Source: Liquidambar formosana
Taxonomy: Eukaryota > Streptophyta > Magnoliopsida > Saxifragales > Altingiaceae
Direction of reading: 5' to 3'
NCBI GenBank assembly: GCA_039720395.1
Contig: CM077833.1
Span: 906,501-970,500 of the forward strand
DNA: 64,000 nt
Shown here: piece by piece, positions 12,078-21,391 of the stretch
Layout: the number at the start of each line of letters is the position of its first letter
Position numbering within the stretch: the stretch's first letter is position 1
Made by a program: the position numbers and the translations under genes
Notes under the pieces: model-generated
Seen by the model: the letters and a program-made list of their open reading frames with translations, nothing else
Database searches by the model: none
What the model was told of the DNA's origin: nothing

Positions 12078-13102
12078 GGGGATTATGATTTGAAAATGGC
12101 GGGTGTACCCATATGTGAAATAAAACCAGAATCAGTTGAGATACCCTTGTCTGGGTTTGAGTATGTGCAGTGCATTGAAGAGGATTTGGAAAAGGAAGAA
12201 TTGATACCCCTTGACTATTGTCCTCATGGTAATTTACATGTTGGTGAGATAATGCGAAAAATGAATTTCTTTCCGGGTATAGGCCTAGGGCGTCGCCAAC
12301 AAGGACTCCCTCATTCTATTCAAAGCCGAGTTGTTTCCTACACTTTTGGGTTAGGATATGAACCCACCAAGAATGACTATGCAGAAATGACTAGGAGGAA
12401 TAAGGAGAAGGGAAAAGCTAGAGCCGAAGGAAGGGTGCCAGACTTTAAGATTTCACCATACAGGCCGACTCTGAATGGCTATTTTATCAAGGAGGGGGAT
12501 GATTTCTTGTACTGTGGGTTCCCAGAGCCTATGATCAATCCAACAACCAAGATCAGAATCCCGGGGTTTGAGATTTTCTTCACTGAGTGGTATCCAATCT
12601 CCACTGAAATGGTGGATGATGAAGCCATCATTGACAGTTATTGGGAGAAGGAAGAAGAAGATTGGGTGGAGCACATGGATTCTGAAACCATGGTTACTCT
12701 GTTCCAAGACATGGTCCTTACTATGGGGTTTGAAGGTGTACAAGAGCTTGAAAGGGAAGAGCCATCACACTATTGCACTTTTTACCCAAGTTTCGATCCA
12801 GCACTGACAAACAAAGATTTTTGTGACAAGTACTTTACAGAGGGGCCGAATCCTCAAAGCTTGACAAGTTGGTACAATTCTATGGGAAAGAAGAAAGAAG
12901 ACTGGGTAGAGCATGTGGATACCAATGCTATGGTCACCATGTTCCAAGATATGGTTCTTACTATGGGGGAGTCAGCAACAGAAGATTGCCAAGATTCGTC
13001 AATTCACCATGCAACCATGCCACTTCGTAATTGGTACCTAGAAGATGGAGCCATTGCAGAGATCCTTGAAGAGGAAGATCATGACCTGCCTGATAGTAGC
13101 TT
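12078..13102 (+). pseudogene. Ogre-1 protease-RT linker with G-patch-like motif and internal duplication
   Basis: Open from just after the TAA at 12075 to the intron. Around 12245-12365 it reads MRKMNFFPGIGLGRRQQG followed by FGLGYEPT, the glycine pattern of a G-patch, an RNA-binding module known next to retroviral proteases. A lysine-rich stretch follows. The C-terminal half contains a duplication: EEDWVEHMDSETMVTLFQDM (~12655) recurs as KEDWVEHVDTNAMVTMFQDM (~12895); Ogre-2 has one copy. The G-patch name rests on glycine spacing only. The frame ends at the intron donor, where an unspliced transcript meets TAG at 13104. Confidence 0.75.
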
Positions 13103-13281
13103 GTAGGTTCCTTAGTTAGAGTATTTCCTGCTTTCAATAAAGTGTGTCCGCCTATCCCACTTTGTGGAGTTAGGAGTCGTTTCATAGTTGTGGCACCAAG
13201 TTTTGTTTCCTTTTCAAGTTTGTGTCTTTTTGTTTGCTCCTTTAATGAAGTGTGTTTCTTTTATACATTGTTTGCTTGCAG
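13103..13281 (+). other. Conserved sense intron between linker and RT (Ogre-1)
   Basis: Donor GTAGGT at 13103 and acceptor TTGCAG ending at 13281; 179 nt. Removing it joins the two reading frames without a stop, whereas the unspliced frame stops at 13104-13106 inside the donor. The intron contains AATAAA (13136-13141). Ogre elements are known to have a spliced intron at this point, and Ogre-2 has the same arrangement. Confidence 0.85.
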
Positions 13282-13973
13282 TGTTTCTTTTCTCTCTTTT
13301 ATGGATATTTATGGCATGGATATAGATCCTAGGAATGACGTCCCCCCGGAGCTCGTCGAGCGAAGGAAAAGGGGTGTCACCGAACCTAACATGGATGAAT
13401 TGGAATCAATCAATTTAGGGACAAATGAATTGCCAAAGATAATTAAAATTGGGATAACCCTTTCACCACTTGAAAAAGAAAAGCTAATAGCCCTCTTAAA
13501 GGCCAACATAACAGCCTTTGCATGGTCTTATGAAGACATGCCCGGCATAGATCCAGACATTGTGCAGCATTTCATCCCCACCAATCCCCTTAAAAAGCCG
13601 GTAAAGCAAAAATTGAGAAGATTGAAACCCAAGTGGGCATTGAAGGTAAAGGAGGAAGTAACCAAGCAACTCGATGCGGGGTTCCTACAGGTTGTGGAGT
13701 ATCCCGAGTGGTTATCCAATATAGTGCTCGTGCCTAAAAAGGATGGAAAAGTAAGGATGTGTGTGGATTTTCGAGATCTTAATGCAGCAAGCCCTAAGGA
13801 TGATTTTCCTTTGCCCCACATTGATGTGCTGGTAGATAGTACTGTAGCGCATGTGCTCCTCTCTTTCATAGATGGGTTTTCCGGATACAATCAGATTAAG
13901 ATGGCGCCGCAAGATATGGAGAAGACAGCCTTTATCACACAGTGGGGAACGTATTGCTACAAAGTGATGCCGT
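13282..13973 (+). pseudogene. Ogre-1 reverse transcriptase, N-terminal part
   Basis: Open from the acceptor. Sequence includes MDIYGMDIDPRNDVP (start 13301), AFAWSYEDMPGIDPDIVQH, KLRRLKPKWALKVKEEV, VPKKDGKVRMCVDFRDLN (RT motif), FPLPHIDVLVD and FSGYNQIKMAPQD, typical of gypsy RT fingers and palm. The gene is interrupted exactly within the MPFGLRNAG block by a solo LTR B, and resumes at 16578 in frame after removal of the insert and one copy of its duplication. Confidence 0.95.
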
Positions 13974-16572
13974 TGTCACACCCCATTTTTGCACCACCTT
14001 ACTAGGGCTCATCATTTCATGCATGTTTTTGTTTTGTTTTTGAGTCTAGTCACTTGCATTAGTTTTCTAGAGTCACAAGGACAATGGATATGAATTTTGG
14101 TTCAAATTGGAGTTGATCTTGAGGGATAATAAGAGCTTTTGTGACTTGAGGGGCATAATTGTCTTTTAAGTCCCAAACTTTTCATTTGACCTTGGAATGA
14201 TCTCCAAATTGTCAATTGGAGTTCATATGGATGCATATGAGGAATTAAGTCCCGTGGCCCTGATGATGAGTTTAGTGTGGTTATTTACGGATTATCCTTG
14301 AAGAATTAGTGCGAATCACAGCATGAGATTTTTGGTTAAAATGAAAAGAAAATTATTTTATTAAATTAGCCATTTTTATCATGACACTAACACGTGTACG
14401 TATGTGATGAGTGTGTGTACGCACATACGATACATGTGCATGCGTGTTAGCGGTCAGTCTGCCAATTTTTATAAAAGACAATTTCCTTTTCCTATTCAGA
14501 TTAGAAGTCTTTTATCATTATAAAATACCTTTTGATTATTCTCCAAGGAAACCTAGTCCAGGAAGGAAAGGGAAACTCCAGATTTCAGCTATAAATACTC
14601 TCTTAATGTCTTTAAACAAGGGGGAGGAGAAGAGGGTTTGGAGGGAGTGAAATTCGTCATAATTCAGCAGCAGATTTTCTGGAAACCAGCAGTGGTATTT
14701 TAATCATAACTTTTTCATCCGAAGTCCGCATTTGATGAAATTGGTCTTGTTAGAAAGATAATTCAATTCTCTACAACTTTGTATTTCACAAGCTTTGTCC
14801 AAATCCAACGTTTTCATACCCAAAAACGCGATTGAAGTTGCTGCTGCTGCAAAGTGACGAAAATCACTTTTCTTTTCTCTTGTTCTCTTTTTGTTTTCTA
14901 TTTCTTTTCAAAGTTGAGTGAGTTTTGATCTCTTTGCTGTGATACCACTTTGACAAAGAGGAGGATTCGTGTTGGTTTGATTCACTCTAAAGACCTGAGG
15001 AGCCACGAACAATTACAAACACAAAGGAAGGCCCTTCCTAAGGTATTCTCCTTCTCTATTCAAGCTTAAACTAGGTTTTCATATGGGTTAGGCTTATTGC
15101 ATGTTAAAGGTAACTTTTTTATCATGTATTAACACTCTAGCTAGTTAATATACATGGAATATCTATTTTTTATCTACTGTTTAGCATGCTTTAGGGCTGT
15201 CCTTTAGGTTTTTAATGCATAGTTATGATTCTTGTGCTCCTGTTTGTCCTTGTGCTAGGATTAGTGTCATTGCATGTTAGAGTTAGGATTTTCATCATGT
15301 TATATTGCTTTAGTTAGTTAATATGCATGATTTAATTTCTGTTTAGTTTGGTTTTAGCATGATTAAAGTATGTCTTGTGAGTTTTTAAGCATATTTGTGA
15401 GTTTAGGGTTTTAGAGTCATTGTTTCGTGTTTGTTTTCATATAGCATGATAAAGTAGACTTTTTTATTTGGTTTTTCTTCGTGTTTGCTGTATATGTTTT
15501 TCATATGGAGTAAACATGATAGTTTTGCATGCATGTTAGTATGTTTTAGGGTTTTTATGCATGATATGGTTCTAGGAATATGTTAGGACTTATTATTGTT
15601 CGCTGTTTTTGCTATTGGCATGCTTAGTGGATGATTTTAGGTCATAATACTATTCTGTCCAGATTTGCATGTTAGTGTTTTCGCATGGTTTTGAGCACTT
15701 GTAAGGGTGCAAATAGGTGTGGTATTTGTCCTATGGCAAATAGGGCTGCTTATGTCTGAAATAGCTAATGTTTGGAGTAATTGCGCTCAGTAAGTGGGTG
15801 TGAAGGTGCCCCAATTCACCTTTCTTCTTAACTCATTCTCTTCTCCCTATCTAGGGTTAATTTTTAATATGATCCTATGGTTTAATTAGAGGTTTCCTTC
15901 ATAAACAAAATTCTGGTTTTTATTAAAGTTTCCATTTTGTGGATTTCTTTCCTAAAATCAAACTTTCTATCAATTCTCTTTTGATCAAATAAGGAAACCT
16001 AGGGTTTTAACCATAGGTTTGTATTAGGTCTTAACCTTAGTTCTAATTGAACTACGTGGACTTTGATCCATGTATTTCGTTGCATGGTACATAGGCGCTC
16101 TTCGTGAGGCTCAAGTCCATTCTAGGATCCAAGCATCCTAGGTTTATTTTTGTTTTCTTTTCTTCTTTTTCTTTTTCTGTTTTTATGTGCTTATTATGCA
16201 TGGATGGATGAATGAAATATATGATATGCATGCAATTCTTGTGATGATATACTTGCTGATTTTTGTATGGAAAGATCTTGATTTAGCCCAAATGAACTGA
16301 GAGACCGAAAGGGTGACATGGGTGCCTATAGGCTTTGCCTAGAACCTTCCCATGTCATAACTTAGCCTCCGAATCCCCGATTTCTTTGGTTTTCAAAAGA
16401 TTGGTTTTTGCCTTTCCTTTTTTATGGAGTCATTCAAATTGTTTTCCTAAAACAAACTATTTTTAGGGTTTTCCTTGTTTCCTTTAAAAAATAAGGTGGC
16501 GACTCCTTTCCTTTTTCTTTTTCAAACCCATTGTCTTTCAATCCCTTGTGGGCCCAATTTCCGGGGTTCACA
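13974..16572 (+). mobile_element. Solo LTR B in the Ogre-1 RT
   Basis: 2599 bp, TGTCACACCCC ... GGTTCACA, flanked by GCCGT (13969-13973, 16573-16577). Same family as the Ogre-2 LTRs but about 180 bp shorter: at ~14250 the stretch following GCATATGAGG is replaced by a short unrelated joint (AATTAAGTCCCGTGG). It contains the G-box-like ACACGTGT, a TATA box (14590-14597) and the R/U5 hairpin cluster (~16052-16143), in which the outer arm is mutated (ACATAG for ACGTAG). No internal sequence remains. Confidence 0.95.
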
Positions 16573-16577
16573 GCCGT

Positions 16578-19264
16578 TCGGTTTGAGAAATGCCGGGGCT
16601 ACCTATCAGAGAGCTGCTACAACATTGCTACATGACATGATCCATAAGGAGGTGGAAGTGTATGTGGACGACATGATCGTAAAGTCCGTGGACCGAGAAG
16701 GACACTTCATGGCACTAGAAAGGTTCCTAGAGCGAGCAAAGAAGTATAACATGCGATTGAATCCTCAGAAATGTGCCTTTAGTGTCACTGCAGGAAAGTT
16801 ATTAGGATTCATGATTACTCAGAGGGGAATCGAGGTCGATCCGGGAAAAATCAAGGCTATTGTAGAAATGGAGCCGCCTAGCACAGAAAAGCAGATTCGA
16901 GGATTTTTGGGGAGAATTCAGTACATAAGCAGGTTCATTGCTAATTTGACCATGGTGTGTGAGCCGATTTTCAAGTTGCTTAAGAAGGGCATGCCGAAGG
17001 TATGGAACGAAGAATGTCAAGAAGCCTTTGAGACTATTAAAAGGTATTTGAGTAATCCACCAATTCTAGTTCCCCCGCGACAAGGTGAACCGTTATTGTT
17101 ATACTTGACGGTCACTGAAACCGCGACGGGAGCTATGCTAGCTCAGTACCTAAAGGGGTCGAAAAAGGAGAATGCCATTTACTACCTAAGCAAGAAGATG
17201 ACGGACTACGAGGTGAAGTACAATGCTATAGAGAAGCCTTGTGTGGCTTTGGTGTGGTCAACTCAGAAACTCCGTCACTACATGATGTCCTATGAGGTTT
17301 TCTTGATAAGTCGAATGGATCCGTTGAAGTACTTGATAGAAAGGCCGGTCTTGTCCTACAAAACTGCTCGTTGGTCAATTCTTCTCAATGAATTCGACAT
17401 AAAGTATGTAACTCAGAAGTCAGTGAAAGGAAGTGTCATTGCAGATTACTTGGCTAGCTGCCCTGTGGCGTCATCAGAACAATTTAATGATCAATTCCCC
17501 GATGAGGATGTCCTGGAGATTGGAAAGAAGGTTTGGAAGGTATACTTTGATGGAGCTGCAAATAAGAGAGGGTATGGGATAAGAGTCCTACTGGTTTCAC
17601 CCGAAGAAGCATTTACACCCTTGGCAGTTAAGCTAGGGTTTGAAGCAACCAACAACATTGCTGAGTATGAAGCCTGCATCCTTGCGTTGGAAGCTGCACT
17701 AGAATTGGGGATCAAAGAGTTAGAGGTTTTTGGAGATTTAGCTCTGATCATCTGCCAGATAAAGGGAGAGTGGAAGACTCGTGATGAGAAGCTGCTGCTG
17801 TATCATGCATACTTAGAAGCCTTGACTAAAGAATTTGTGGAAATAGAGTTCAATTACTTGTCGAGAAATAAGAACCAATTTGCTGATGCTTTGGCAACTC
17901 TAGCTTCTATGGTGGAGATCCCGGATGGTGGGAATGTAAAACCGTTGGTGATAGAATGTAGAGAAAAACCCGTGTATTGCTGCTCTATTCGAGAAGGAGA
18001 AGTGAAAGATGGCCATCCTTGGTACTATGACATCATGAAATTTATTGAGGAAAGGGAGTACCTTGAAGGAGCATCCCGCATTGATAGGAGAACACTGAGG
18101 AGGCTAGCGAGTCACTATGTTTTGTGTGGAGGAAAGCTATACCGAAGGTCATACGATGGGGTCCATCTGTTGTGTGTCACCAAGGAAGAAGCCGAACGTC
18201 TTGTTAGTGAAATCCATGAAGGAGTTGGAGCACCGCACATGAATGGTTATATGCTAGCTAAGAAGATCATGAGGTTGGGCTACTATTGGTCTACAATGGA
18301 GAGAGATTGCCATGCACATGTCAAGAAGTGTCACAAATGTCAGGTCTTTGCTAATGGACAACATTTGCCTTCCATGCCTTTGACAAGTATGTCGTCACCT
18401 TGGCCTTTTGCAATGTGGGGAATAGATATAATTGGGCAGATTAAGCCGAAAGCCTCCAATGGGCATGAGTACATCTTGGTAGCTATTGATTACTTCACTA
18501 AGTGGGTAGAGGCAGCATCTTTCAAGACCCTGAATGCCAAGAAGGTAGCACAGTTCATACAGCTCAACATTATCTACAGGTATGGGGTACCCCATGAGAT
18601 TATTTCAGACAATGGTCAGCACTTTTAGAAAGAAACCAAGGAGCTTTTGCAGAAATACAACATAATGCACCATCTATCCTCCCCTTATCGCCCGCAGACT
18701 GATGGAGCAGTGGAGGCCACCAACAAGAATGTTAAGAAGATACTATAGAAAACAGCTGACACCTACACTGATTGGCATGAGAAGTTACCCTTAGCCTTGT
18801 GGGGCTATAGAACATCTGTAAGATTGTCAACAGGGGCTACCCCCTATTCTTTGGTGTATGGGATGGAGGCTGTTTTGCCTATTGAGTTGGAGGTACCGTC
18901 ATTACGGGTTGCCATGGAGAGTCAGATAGCAGAAGCAGATTGGGTTAAGAACCGTTATGATGAGCTGGCATTGCTAGATGAAAGGCGATTGAGGGCCTTG
19001 TATCATGTGCAGGGATATCGGCGAAGGGTTGCAAGAGCATTCAACAAGCATGTCAAAGACCGAGGTTTGAAGACAGGGGATTTGGTGTTGAAAGAAATCA
19101 AAGCTCCAATTTCTGATCCACGAGGAAAGTTCAAGCCCAGTTGGGGTGGCCCATATGTTATTAAAGAGATATTGCCAGCAGGGGCTATTCGCCTCATGGA
19201 TTTGGATGGAATTGAGTTCGCTCGTCCTACCAATTTGGATCAATTGAAGAAGTATTATGTGTAA
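16578..19264 (+). pseudogene. Ogre-1 RT C-terminal part, RNase H and integrase
   Basis: In order: RT catalytic YVDD (16661-16672) with thumb and connection (LNEFDIKYV, ~17390); an RNase H with YFDGAANKRGYG (~17540), EYEACILALEAA and a C-terminal ADALATLAS (~17885), which looks like the archaeal-type RNase H known in Tat elements; integrase zinc finger H-X7-H ... C-X2-C (~18220-18340); integrase DDE core with GIDIIG (~18420), SDNGQHF (~18607) and GAVEATNK (~18705); and a C-terminal region ending YYV at 19264. Two stops occur, TAG 18626 and TAG 18746, both CAG in Ogre-2. Enzymes of cDNA synthesis and integration, no longer produced from this copy as a full polyprotein. Confidence 0.93.
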
Positions 19265-19270
19265 GGCCTG

Positions 19271-19300
19271 CTAGGTTGAAAACCCATAAGGGCGGCCTAG
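19271..19300 (+). ncRNA. Post-integrase structured hairpin motif, copy 1
   Basis: Outer stem CTAGGTT (19271-19277) with GGCCTAG (19294-19300), five-base internal loop GAAAA opposite C, inner stem CCC/GGG, tetraloop ATAA. It lies 6 bp after the integrase stop and is followed by GCAAAAGTTA. Copies at 44965, 61587, 62546 and 62596 have compensating stem changes. An RNA role is inference. Confidence 0.6.
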
Positions 19301-19345
19301 GCAAAAGTTAAGGCATTTGAACTACGAGGGCCTGATTCCCCATTC

Positions 19346-19502
19346 CTAAAAAAAAAAAAATGAAAAGAAAAAAAAAAAAAAGGAAAAAAGAAGAAAAGAA
19401 AAAAGAAAAAAGAAAGAAAGAAAAAGAAAAAAAATGAATGAAAAAATGAAAAAGGATGGGGATACGTAGGCAACCCATAAAGTTACCTTGGGTGCGGTCC
19501 AA
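19346..19502 (+). repeat. A/G-rich low-complexity stretch with a conserved flank
   Basis: Poly-A/AAAG tract (19346-19455) after the integrase, followed by GGGGATACGTAGGCAACCC ... TTGGGTGCGGTC (19458-19499), which is conserved in Ogre-2 (45119-45163) and element 0 (61736-61781). The flank can form a short GCAACCC/GGGTGC hairpin. The sequence 19503-19631 shows nothing else recognisable. Confidence 0.7.
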
Positions 19503-19631
19503 ACAACACCACAACAACAAATCTCAAAATTGAATTATTATTGGCAATTCATTTAGAACTAATTGATTGACAAAGCAATTTATTGGTGTTAGAACTATTG
19601 ACATGCCATAGATATCCTATTTCTAAAGTCT

Positions 19632-20918
19632 TCAAGTCCTTTTGATTTTCTTCAGAGTCTCTTGGTTTGCTTTCTGCTCCTTTCTTTCAAGTCTTCGCTT
19701 CTTTCGCAAGTCATGAGCATATGCTGCTTCCACTGCTTCCAGAATGTCTTCCCTACAAAATCCAAGTCTTGTGTCCTTGATGAGGTCATAAATCCTCTCC
19801 CTGCGTATAGTTTCTCTTTCACCCAAGCTATTTTTCAACCATGTCTTGTATTCAGGGCTCATGACATAAGGCCCATTAGTGTTCTCAACTAGAGTCAGTT
19901 TCAGCTGGTCAGTCCATCTAGTCTTGGCCCACTTAACTATTGTGGGGCCCACAGGTTCAACAGAATGATCGAATACCACAGAAGTAGGTATGGTTTGCAT
20001 GGCACCCATCTGACGAAGGATTCTTGAAGTCCAGTAGAATGAAGTTGACCTCAACCCTATGAGCTTGACCATAGCACACCCAGAAGTTCGAAGAAGAATT
20101 TGTTCCTTGCATCCCCATATGAAGACAAACCACTTAATGTTTCGCCATGAGAGAGTTTGGAAGTATCCTAACCATCCCCTCAAAGAAAATTGACCAGGGA
20201 GTTCAACTCGACGGCAACAATAATGTTGGGGTTTGTATGGGTTAATGGTGGCAGGAGATAAGAAATTAACCCTTTCAAGAAGCCACATCTGCAGTAGAAT
20301 GGGGCTCCCTCCTAATGGGGCTTGTGGGTTATCATGAACTTTGTCTAAACTGTTGAGGGTTTCAGCTAACACCATGGGAATCAGGTTGTTATGTTCAAGA
20401 AGAAAAGGAATCAGTTCACATATTTGAATAGGGACACAGAGAGTCCCCGTGGAGATAAGGAAGCGACTAACCAAGCAGAAAGCAAGAGCATGTTGAGTAG
20501 TGAGGTTGAAATTCAGGGTACCTTTGCTATCATGAGCCAAAAAGGAAGTTGCTATTTCCATGAGATTCACCGTGTGATCCTTCACAAATATAGAGGCCTC
20601 TTGTTGAGAAATCCCAAGGAAGTTGGAGAAGGAAATCAAGTAACTTGAGCGTGGAGTAGGGAGGATGAAAGGTCCTACAGGTAAAACTCCATACAAAGCG
20701 CAGAACTCTTCCATTGTTGGGCATAACTCTTTATAGTTGAAACGGAATACATGAAGTTGGGGATCCCAAAAATATGTAGCAGCAGTAAGAAGAGTGGTTT
20801 CAAGCTTCACATGCATCAAAGAAAACAACGGATCCAAGCAGTAGCGCTTGAACTCCTTCCTTGCCTCCGCACTCATAACTTTCAGAAAATCACTCAAGAG
20901 TTTGTCTAGGGCTTCCAT
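19632..20918 (-). CDS. Antisense DUF7745-like protein of Ogre-1
   Basis: Intact 428-codon frame on the strand opposite to pol. Visible: TYFWDPQLHVFRFNYKELCP followed by TMEEFCALYG (~residues 48-76), GGSPILLQMWLLERV (~205-219), SWRNIKWFVF, LIGLRSTSFYW and ILRQMGAMQTIP. These match my memory of a plant-only family annotated DUF7745, often found inside gypsy elements and of unknown function. The C-terminus is strongly basic (LRKKRRLERKEQK), a possible nuclear signal and short coiled coil. The start at 20918 is supported by the same MEALDK start in Ogre-2 and by an upstream TATA box. The Ogre-2 protein is about three-quarters identical by eye. No stop or frameshift is present although every sense gene of the element is broken. 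Confidence 0.85.
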   Translation of the reverse strand: MEALDKLLSDFLKVMSAEARKEFKRYCLDPLFSLMHVKLETTLLTAATYFWDPQLHVFRFNYKELCPTMEEFCALYGVLPVGPFILPTPRSSYLISFSNFLGISQQEASIFVKDHTVNLMEIATSFLAHDSKGTLNFNLTTQHALAFCLVSRFLISTGTLCVPIQICELIPFLLEHNNLIPMVLAETLNSLDKVHDNPQAPLGGSPILLQMWLLERVNFLSPATINPYKPQHYCCRRVELPGQFSLRGWLGYFQTLSWRNIKWFVFIWGCKEQILLRTSGCAMVKLIGLRSTSFYWTSRILRQMGAMQTIPTSVVFDHSVEPVGPTIVKWAKTRWTDQLKLTLVENTNGPYVMSPEYKTWLKNSLGERETIRRERIYDLIKDTRLGFCREDILEAVEAAYAHDLRKKRRLERKEQKANQETLKKIKRT

Positions 20919-20967
20919 AACTTGCTCTCAATGAATGTTAGTAGGGTTTGAGACCCCTTGGATGTGC

Positions 20968-20974
20968 TTTTATA
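20968..20974 (-). promoter_or_regulatory. TATA box for the antisense DUF7745-like ORF (Ogre-1)
   Basis: TATAAAA on the minus strand about 50 bp before the ATG, in the context CTATAAAAGCACATCCAAG, which is nearly identical in Ogre-2 (46624-46630). The GC-rich palindrome ends 88 bp upstream in both elements. This suggests an antisense promoter independent of the LTR. Confidence 0.65.
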
Positions 20975-21061
20975 GGAAAAAATTCGGAAATCCGTGTTTT
21001 GGAAGGTGGAATTTCGTCAAAATAGGAAGTTTCCTAAAAACAGGCAAAACACCGCCTCGGG

Positions 21062-21141
21062 CTCGGGTGACCACCCAGGCCTGGGTGGCTAGCCGCCTGG
21101 GCCCAGGCGGCTAGCCGCCCAGCCCCAGGTGGTCACCCGAG
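21062..21141. repeat. GC-rich palindrome, long form, upstream of the antisense ORF
   Basis: Identical over 80 bases to 4555-4634 in LTR A, with unrelated flanks. The stretch 21142-21391 beyond it shows no gene and would be intergenic between the two antisense units. Confidence 0.9.
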
Positions 21142-21391
21142 GCCGCCGATTTGTTTCGCCCATTTTTGCCTTGTTGTGCCTTTGTTTGGCCCTTTTGTGA
21201 TGTTTTGACTCTTTTGTGCTTGATTTAAACCCATTTTTTACACGATACAAGATCATATCATTGCAATAAAGTTCAACATAGATTCATCAAGTATCCATAA
21301 TAAGAGTTCAAGGTTGGGAATTGAAATTCCTAATTAGTACATGACAAGAAGATAATAGATTCCAACATTCCTAACAAGAGGTGAGTGAAAC

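Noticed and set aside
14411..14650. 79-codon frame repeated in every LTR B (also 25158, 49829)
   Set aside because: Repeated only because the LTR is repeated; it overlaps the TATA box and transcript start and has no recognisable domain.
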